Source: Haliotis asinina
Lineage: Eukaryota; Mollusca; Gastropoda; Lepetellida; Haliotidae
Assembly (NCBI RefSeq): GCF_037392515.1
Contig: NC_090283.1
Coordinates: 25,684,249 to 25,748,248, forward strand
Direction: 5' to 3'
DNA: 64,000 nt
Shown: positions 59,001 through 64,000 of the stretch, in pieces
Position numbering within the stretch: position 1 is the stretch's first letter
How the letters are laid out: every line of letters starts with the position of its first letter
Translations under genes and position numbers: made by a program
Notes under the pieces: model-generated
Told to the model about the DNA's origin: nothing
What the model saw: the letters and a program-made list of their open reading frames with translations, nothing else
The model's database searches: none

Positions 59001-61470
59001 TAGGACTTACTAAGTAGTAGGACTTACCATCCTACTATAGTAGGACTTAATATCTCCTACGTAGGACTTACTATCTCTACAAGGTGATAGTAAGTCCTAC
59101 GTAGGACTTACTATCTCCTACGTAGGACTTACTATCACCTTACCTTGGACTTACTATATCCTACGTAGACGTAGGACTTATCTTCTATGTAGGACTTATT
59201 ATCTCATCCTACTATAGTAGGACTTAATATCTCCTACGTAGGACTTACTATCTCCTACGTAGGACTTACTATCACCTTGTAGAGATAGTAAGTCCTACGT
59301 AGGAGATATTAAGTCCTACTATAGTAGGATGAGATAATAAGTCCTACATAGAAGATAAGTCCTACGTCTACGTAGGATATAGTAAGTCCAAGGTAAGGTG
59401 ATAATAAGTCCTACGTAGGAGATATTAAATCCTACGTAGTAGATAATAAGTCCTACGAATGTGATGTTAAGTCCGACGTAGGAGATAGTGACACCAAAAA
59501 TTTTTGGCCCTAATACACTGCCGTAGTATAGTCACTAGTTTTGTTTTGTTTTGTTTGTTTGTTTATTTTGGGCTAAAGGTGAAACACGGGATATGTTGTT
59601 TTTCACTTACTTCCAGAAGATGTTATGTTTGTATAGTCACTAGGTGTTTTGGTTAAAGGAGAATCACGGGATATATCCTTGCTTTCTTGAAGAGGATGTT
59701 ATATAAGTGTAGTCACTAGGGGTTTCTTTTGCAAAACATTCTTTTTCTTTCAGGAAACGTGATCAATATTTCGACCGCCGGCACGGGTACAATTGTGAGT
59801 GTGACGTTAGCAACTACACAAATAATTCACAGTCTGTAAAACTGAAGTGCTTGTGTGAGTAACGAAAGTATTAGTTGTGGAGACATAAGGTTAGTCCCCT
59901 TTCAGAAACATTTAATTTGTGGATCATTTTCGATGTCTATATAAAAAAAACCGAGCCGGCTGCTACCATTATTTTCATGTAACATTCAAAGATGTTTCAA
60001 CATATCATGTGTACAGGCACCAGGTGGCGGTGTCTACGCTATGTCGAAGGTGGCCCTAGAGACATTTACACGCTACCTTGCCCAAGGTTAGTCTTTGAAA
60101 CCTTTTTGCAACAGTTGGGCGCCTCACTCATGTTAGCTCCTGCAATCTGCAATCTCAAATATTAAGCAAAGGCATTTATCAGAAATTTCGTGAACACATT
60201 AGACCGTAAGAGGTGCTACGTGTGGTAATATATAGTGTCTAATAATTCGACTTTAACTTTGACAAATGATCTTTTCCTGTGGCAAAGGTTATGAAATATT
60301 CTTAAGCGTGGTTATGCAGAAAACAAACTTACTTTCCACAGAATTGGCAACAAAGGGGGTACGTGTCAACACAGTCAAGTAAGTAGAAATAAATAACACA
60401 ATAACGGTTGATGTTAAACAGATGGAAATATCGATAGCATATTTCTTAAGTTCTTTTGAAGTCAGTTTCATATGAGATTCAATAGGCATCAAGTCGTTTG
60501 TGATTCGTTTTTTTTTGTGTGTGTTGTTTTTTGCTTGCTTTTTTTTTTTTGTGTGTGTTTATTATTTCGGAGGGGGGAGGGGGGGTCGGTGTGTGTGTGT
60601 GGGGGGGATTTTTTGGTTTTTTTGGGAGGGGGGATTGTTTGGGGGTTTTATGTTTGTTTTGGGGATTTTTATATGAATATTTCATTGTTACGATTCCATC
60701 TGGGTGCACGCTTATTGAACATGTCGTACCCAGCATGTCCAACATTCGATGGCAGATTAATAATACAACCTGTCCATCTTAGGATTTAATCATAGAGGAA
60801 TATAACGTACTACGTACGCAGGTAGATGGAGATGATTGTGTTGCACTTGGTGTCCTGCTTATTAGTCCATATACGTTCATCTATAGTTAATTGGCTATTG
60901 TACTCAATTTCATTTCTATATTCACTGGTAGTGGTGTGTTCGTTTTAATAGCTGCTTCATTGTGTTGTTTTCCTTGTTTCAGTCCGGGCTTTGTACCCAG
61001 TCAGCTGATTTCAAATATGGTGAATGACAAAGGACAAGTTGCTGAGGTAAGTACGTGCAACCCATCAAAATTGCCCTGGAAACCTTTTGAAACTGATGAC
61101 ATGCGCAACTTTTCGCCGTTACAGATACACGACACTCAGTGTACAATGAGTGCAAACTTGACCATCCGATCTTTTAAAAGCAACTACAACTGCAAGCAAT
61201 GTTTGATAGGGAATAGCATGGTACCGTCAAGTTAAAGCACCGAAAGCACTCTCCTACTGCATATACCATATTATGTCATTCATGTATTCACACTTGTTTT
61301 TTCAGGTGGAGAAAGCTATGATAAAAGCGACGCCAATGGGTCGATCGTGTGCCCCGGAAGAAATGGGTCACATTGTGGCCTTCCTCGCCTCGGATAAAGC
61401 AGGCTTTGTAACTGGGGAGAGTTTCAGGGCCGACGGTGGTTTTACAATGACCACACCAGCAATTGCATGA
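50023..61470 (+). CDS. Short-chain dehydrogenase/reductase (FabG-like SDR), gene B, nine exons
   Basis: Tandem paralogue of gene A with the same exon lengths and phases. Exons: 50023-50056, 56341-56471, 56700-56795, 58075-58213, 59754-59794, 60017-60086, 60342-60378, 60983-61046, 61306-61470; total 777 nt, 258 residues, ending TGA. SDR marks are kept: TGSSSGIG, NNAG, Asn114, YAMSK (Tyr154, Lys158) and FRADGG. About 36 residues differ from gene A, clustered at 94-115 and 193-224, both near the active-site mouth in SDR folds, so substrate divergence is possible (inference). Exons 2-3 differ at only three residues. All donors start with GT; that of intron 2 is the weak GTGATT and that of intron 4 is GTCAGA. 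No sign of pseudogenisation. Upstream it has a huge 28-bp satellite; intron 4 holds a foldback element and intron 7 a G/T-rich tract, all absent from gene A. Confidence 0.92.
50255..50500 (+). mobile_element. 3' fragment of the (ACTC)n-tailed LINE, intron 1 of gene B
   Basis: GTTGGTGATCAATAGCCAAT, TGATACTCTAGTTCTTTTAC, CGTCACGTTATGGCTGCAAT, then (ACTC)n. Absent from gene A intron 1. Confidence 0.72.
50620..50665. repeat. (CA)n(GA)n microsatellite
   Basis: Short CA run followed by GA repeats. Confidence 0.85.
50670..51800. other. No recognised feature in intron 1 of gene B
   Basis: One open frame at 51030-51260 (76 codons) has no recognised family. No counterpart in gene A intron 1. Confidence 0.3.
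51805..52098 (+). mobile_element. 3' fragment of the (ACTC)n-tailed LINE, intron 1 of gene B
   Basis: CCAAGTCCCCATCGGCTTTA, GTGTGGTGATCTACCTTCGG, ATCACGATATGGCTGAAATA and ACTCACTCAC. Confidence 0.72.
52440..52659 (+). repeat. Candidate solo LTR, intron 1 of gene B
   Basis: A 220-bp stretch from TGTCCGGAAATTATGTGCCC to CGGTGTTACA with a TATATAAA box at 52553-52560. It ends like the candidate at 31984-32328 (GTGTTACA). No target duplication seen. Confidence 0.32.
52930..53240 (+). mobile_element. 3' untranslated fragment of the RNase H LINE family
   Basis: GTGTTGAGTATTCCATCACA, then GAAGGATCTTTTAGCAATGT and GTACTGTAAAATAATTGTCC match 27750-28000. It is tail-to-tail with the minus-strand copy that follows. 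Confidence 0.78.
53340..54590 (-). mobile_element. RNase H LINE family, 5'-truncated copy, minus strand
   Basis: Minus strand, from about 54590 down: a C-terminal RT/connection part (YNCVFSPLYEDLYNKTPSLV, LARPQVDLTLTSF), then the RNase H domain with FCWLPSHVGISGNTMADLAA (near 53960) and the C-terminal YIRDLMQKKWGTQVG, then the 3' untranslated region. Frames are broken between parts. It is closely related to the LINE at 25031-28416. Confidence 0.82.
54700..54890 (-). pseudogene. Tc1-like transposase, N-terminal fragment
   Basis: On the minus strand one frame reads AAHDRYIRALQMNDRTATDE, then WVSGLQSISGQTIRNRMKEI: a Tc1-type HTH ending in the 'SGQTIRNR' helix, like LSSQTIRNRL of the element at 30813. 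The catalytic domain is absent. Confidence 0.6.
54900..56140. other. No recognised feature in intron 1 of gene B
   Basis: A 130-codon frame on the minus strand (55292-54900) is open but matches no family I know. The rest is AT-rich. Confidence 0.3.
56341..56471 (+). CDS. SDR gene B exon 2
   Basis: Acceptor TTTCAG. Encodes residues 12-55 with the cofactor loop. It differs from gene A at three residues. The donor is GTGATT, weaker than the GTGAGT of gene A. Confidence 0.91.
56700..56795 (+). CDS. SDR gene B exon 3
   Basis: Acceptor TTTTAG, canonical donor GTGAGT. Encodes residues 56-87, identical in protein to gene A. Confidence 0.92.
57470..57662 (+). pseudogene. LINE ORF2 C-terminal remnant shared by both introns 3 (copy B)
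   Basis: Counterpart of 17390-17755: FRCGVASLRVETGRSEKMHF and CFNCINIIGDEEHVLPFY. Confidence 0.7.
58075..58213 (+). CDS. SDR gene B exon 4
   Basis: Acceptor TTTAG, donor GTCAGA. Encodes residues 88-133. Ten of residues 94-115 differ from gene A. A decoy GTTTAG|GTGAACAA sits 38 bp upstream, which would shift the frame if used. Confidence 0.91.
58600..58700. repeat. Inverted repeat (MITE-like hairpin) in intron 4, copy B
   Basis: Counterpart of the 18406-18517 hairpin, with several mismatches and a shorter loop. Confidence 0.7.
58783..59525. mobile_element. Foldback (palindromic) DNA element in intron 4 of gene B
   Basis: A 743-bp element with 20-bp terminal inverted repeats TACGGAAGCGTATTAGGGCC / TACGGCAGTGTATTAGGGCC (two mismatches), flanked by a perfect 6-bp duplication GTATAG (58777-58782 and 59526-59531). 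Gene A has no insertion at this place (near 18588-18600, CTGGGAACAGTCACTAG). The inside is built of repeats of TCCTACGTAGGACTTACTATC; TCCTACGTAGGA is itself a palindrome. The last half is a near-perfect hairpin with arms at about 59136-59252 and 59284-59400. It has no coding capacity, so it must depend on a transposase elsewhere. Confidence 0.88.
59754..59794 (+). CDS. SDR gene B exon 5
   Basis: Encodes residues 134-147 (GNVINISTAGTGTI). Acceptor TTTCAG, donor GTGAGT. Confidence 0.9.
60017..60086 (+). CDS. SDR gene B exon 6
   Basis: Encodes residues 148-170 with YAMSK (Tyr154, Lys158). Acceptor GTACAG, donor GTTAGT. Confidence 0.92.
60342..60378 (+). CDS. SDR gene B exon 7
   Basis: Encodes ELATKGVRVNTV plus two bases of Asn183. 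Acceptor CCACAG, donor GTAAGT. Confidence 0.9.
60507..60665 (+). repeat. T- and G-rich tract in intron 7 of gene B
   Basis: Long T runs followed by many G runs of 3 to 7 (for example GGAGGGGGGAGG is approximated at 60570-60590). The plus strand, which is the RNA sense strand, has enough G runs for a quadruplex. Absent from gene A. Confidence 0.75.
60983..61046 (+). CDS. SDR gene B exon 8
   Basis: Encodes residues 183-204, NPGFVPSQL onward. Six of its last twelve residues differ from gene A. Acceptor TTTCAG, donor GTAAGT. Confidence 0.9.
61306..61470 (+). CDS. SDR gene B exon 9 with stop
   Basis: Acceptor TTTCAG. Encodes residues 205-258, with PMGRSCAPEEMG, FLASD and the FRADGGF signature, then TGA. 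Confidence 0.92.
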   Translation: MEKAMIKATPMGRSCAPEEMGHIVAFLASDKAGFVTGESFRADGGFTMTTPAIA

Positions 61471-61618
61471 ACATATTGATGGATGCAAGAGGCTTACCTG
61501 CCTCCGTGATTAGGAAGTTGTGTAAAGAACATTCAAAAGTGTAACAAATACATGCTTAACAAATTGCTGTTACTAATCGATGATTCAAATTCAACAATAT
61601 TTGTCTCACTTGTAGTTA

Positions 61619-61624
61619 AATAAA
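61619..61624 (+). terminator. Candidate polyadenylation signal of SDR gene B
   Basis: AATAAA 149 bp after the stop codon. The matching place in copy A (20830-20835) reads GATAAA, so gene A may use a variant signal. Confidence 0.45.
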
Positions 61625-62399
61625 TATATATGGATGTATATTGTGCAAACCTGGTTCAAACTTTGTTTGTCTGGTTAAACGTGAACACAGGGGGATGTTA
61701 ATGAGCTTTCAGTTAAGAACAACTGAGAAATATGTATTTTATAGCCACTACTACGTTAGAGATGCACAGGAGTTTCGGGTCACCGCTGGACAGGAATATA
61801 AGAGCCTCCTTGTTTGCTTGGTAGACTATTGTCCACACACATGAACACATCTGGTGCGCTAACAACGAGAGTGTCTTGTCTCTGTTCTACTGGCATGGTG
61901 GTCGAGCTGTGTGAGACACCAGGCTTGTGATTCCGCGAGCTTCGGGTACTGGTTATCAAAACATTATTGTGAACTTTGTGTGCAGACTCTTTTGAACGTT
62001 GTTACAAACACTAGTGTACAGAACACAACCCTGTGCACTCCAAAGAACACACGAATCCGTTAGTATATGACAAGATGGTGGCCACGTCAATACGTGCAAA
62101 CATATTGTTGCGGGTACAGCAATGTGCAGTGAACTTGCGCAAAGTACTGTGACTATGTGTCCCAGTCTACCCAACTGTGAATAGGCACCTCGTAAAAATG
62201 GGAAAGCGTCAATAACTTGTTGCAAATGGCTGCAAATAGTTGTGAGCTCTCCTAGAAATAGAGATTGATCATATGATGTGCCGTTGAAATTGACATCCAA
62301 TGACCGAGGGAGACGAAGCGTTTTAGGAGTACATGTGCAGATGGGAAGTATAAATAAAAAACACATCAGAGGGACGGCAAGATGTATATATGTCAACTT

Positions 62400-64000
62400 C
62401 TTATTGTGAATGTATGCTTGCATCCTTGTCAGAGGTGCAACCATACACTACGAAACGTCGTGTCATTCTAAGTGATGACTGTCAGATTTTACGTGCGCTT
62501 TTCGTCATGATGCGTATTTCGGGAACGCGAGGCAATTTGGTTTGATCGATAGAGGGTGATTTTGAACGAAAGTTACTTCAAATGTTAAATTGTGTGTATT
62601 TTGATTTTTTTGCACTTGCCCGAAGTGGTGAGGAGAATGGACGTATGGAGTAGTTTAGGTTGGAGTTTGGTTTTTGTATTCTTTTTCCTAGTCGAACTGG
62701 TTAGGTAGGGTAAGGCGGACAGATTGATTTGAATATACCTACGACTTTGGAGATGTGAGTGTTATTCATCAGTTTATCATCACATAGACAACATTTCGGC
62801 TATATCGTGACGAGTACGATTGATTTTATGCATAGCATGGTAAATTCTAAACAAACGTCAGCGGAGGACAGTAAAATAAGTAGATTGTCACAAATTCGAG
62901 TTTAAAACAAGTGGTTAGATTTGAAACACATATCATCCTGTATAGCATTGTTTTGCCGGAAATTTCTAGTAAGTTTGCTTTTTAGCATCTTCAGAAAATA
63001 ATTTGGTTGTTTGAAAACAAATCACATGCACTCACAAGACACTACCTTTAGTTTCAATCAAATACAGTGCAATTAACATTGGTCGAAAACACTAGTGCCT
63101 TCACATACACAATGCATGTTCATGACGCTCTTGTACAGTTCTGTTGTCGCTGATTGCAGCGGGCTTGAAACTTTGATCACAACATTGATTACCTAAACAC
63201 CGACAAATGATACCACAGTTGCTTGTGGACATGTTTACCCATGGTAGAACCACCCACACTCACTCACAATAGAGTACCGGTATTTTCATATACGGTGCAA
63301 TTAACTGTATCAAAAACACTGTTGCCTACTCGTTTATGTCCATGATGCTCCCGTACAACATCTACAGCCTCTTGGTCGCCGATTTCAGCGAGCTTTCCTT
63401 TCTGGTCTCAGTGCCATATTTTGCGCCCATTGTTGCGATTGATAATATGTATCCAATGACCATCCGATATCTTAAGTTTCCTCATACGAGTACTATGGTT
63501 CCATGAATCTGTGATTTGTCAATGAGTGAAAGTCATCTAAGAATTGTCAAGTGAGTTCATAATTTCTTCGGATCCTCCAACCGCTATGTATAATGTAGTA
63601 AAGTTCAGTTTTGGCCTGAACTAATATAGTTAGAGTAAGTGGAATTGACTAATTCAATGTACTTCACCATTATTTAGCCAGAAACAAACAGCAAAGTGAC
63701 GGGTAGGTGAACTTAAATTAACAATCCTCAGTCAGGGCTAACTGAAGTGTTGTTCTGTTGTCGCCCCACCTCACCCCTACTTTAAGAAGCACGTTGCCTG
63801 GAAGACACGTGATACACAATTTGATGACGGTTTACGTTCGGGTTACACATCATCTGTATGCTAACGTAATTGCATCCGTAATTACTGTAAAACATATATT
63901 TGGCCAAATGAACGTCGCATTTCCGCTACCACAGTAAATTTATGACAGTAAATCCTGATGTTGCTGACTGGTTGCGAGCCATTCCACGGACGTATTGTGG
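62400..64000. other. 3' flank of copy B, no gene recognised
   Basis: 62400-62920 matches 23440-24035 of copy A and 63087-63515 matches 28417-29060. No coding signal. The sequence after about 63550 has no clear match in the window. Confidence 0.45.

Larger units (their letters stand above)
41459..63520 (+). repeat. Segmental duplication, copy B
   Basis: This is the second unit of the tandem duplication, collinear with copy A and in the same orientation. It includes its own TATA box, nine SDR exons and 3' flank. It differs from A by a 4.8-kb satellite array, a CR1-like LINE, a longer intron 1 filled with repeat debris and a foldback element in intron 4. It lacks the Tc1, 5S-like SINE, RNase H LINE and intron 3 LINE insertions of copy A. 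A weak match of roughly 50 bp between the window start and 38811-38880 may mean the unit begins further left. Confidence 0.88.

Noticed and set aside
60479..60789. Open frames of 87-105 codons in intron 7 of gene B
   Set aside because: They are produced by the T/G-rich low-complexity tract and lie inside an intron.

Overview
The window looks like animal nuclear DNA, most likely from a gastropod mollusc and plausibly an abalone (Haliotis). It is AT-rich, the only intact host genes are split into many small exons with GT-AG introns, and it is crowded with decayed non-LTR retrotransposons, SINEs, Tc1/mariner elements and minisatellites. Several repeat families end in an (ACTC)n tail preceded by a 'GGAATATTGC' block, a pattern I associate with Haliotis sequence. 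The species call is inference; the eukaryotic call is direct.

The backbone is a tandem segmental duplication. Copy A (about 1.3-29.1 kb) and copy B (about 41.5-63.5 kb) run in the same direction and share promoter, exons, introns and flanks in collinear blocks. Each carries one complete nine-exon gene for a classical short-chain dehydrogenase/reductase (SDR) of the FabG-like type: A at 8434-20457 and B at 50023-61470. Exon lengths are identical (34, 131, 96, 139, 41, 70, 37, 64 and 165 nt), each encodes 258 residues, and the proteins differ at about 36 positions by hand alignment. Both start about 105 bp downstream of a TATATATAA box. Copy A has a GC donor at intron 3.

Because the two copies are paralogous, each serves as the empty site for insertions in the other. 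Insertions specific to A: a SINE at 7.05 kb; two head-to-head LINE copies in intron 1; a 4.9-kb Penelope-like plus LINE block in intron 3; a CR1-like fragment at 21.1 kb; an intact Tc1-like transposon at 21.8-23.1 kb; a 5S-rRNA-like SINE at 24.0 kb; and an RNase H-bearing LINE at 25.0-28.4 kb. Insertions specific to B: a CR1-like LINE at 43.0-44.4 kb; LINE, LTR-like and Tc1 debris in intron 1; and a palindromic foldback element in intron 4 at 58.8-59.5 kb.

The most striking feature is a 4.8-kb array of about 171 head-to-tail 28-bp units at 44.70-49.48 kb, just upstream of gene B. At the matching place upstream of gene A there is a single unit, inside a SINE-like sequence. I read this as a satellite born from a SINE core after the duplication.

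Between the two copies (29-41 kb) lie a decayed Tc1-like element with a nested SINE, a 46/92-bp minisatellite with an adjoining 300-bp duplication, several SINEs and LINE tails, and several kilobases in which I recognise nothing.
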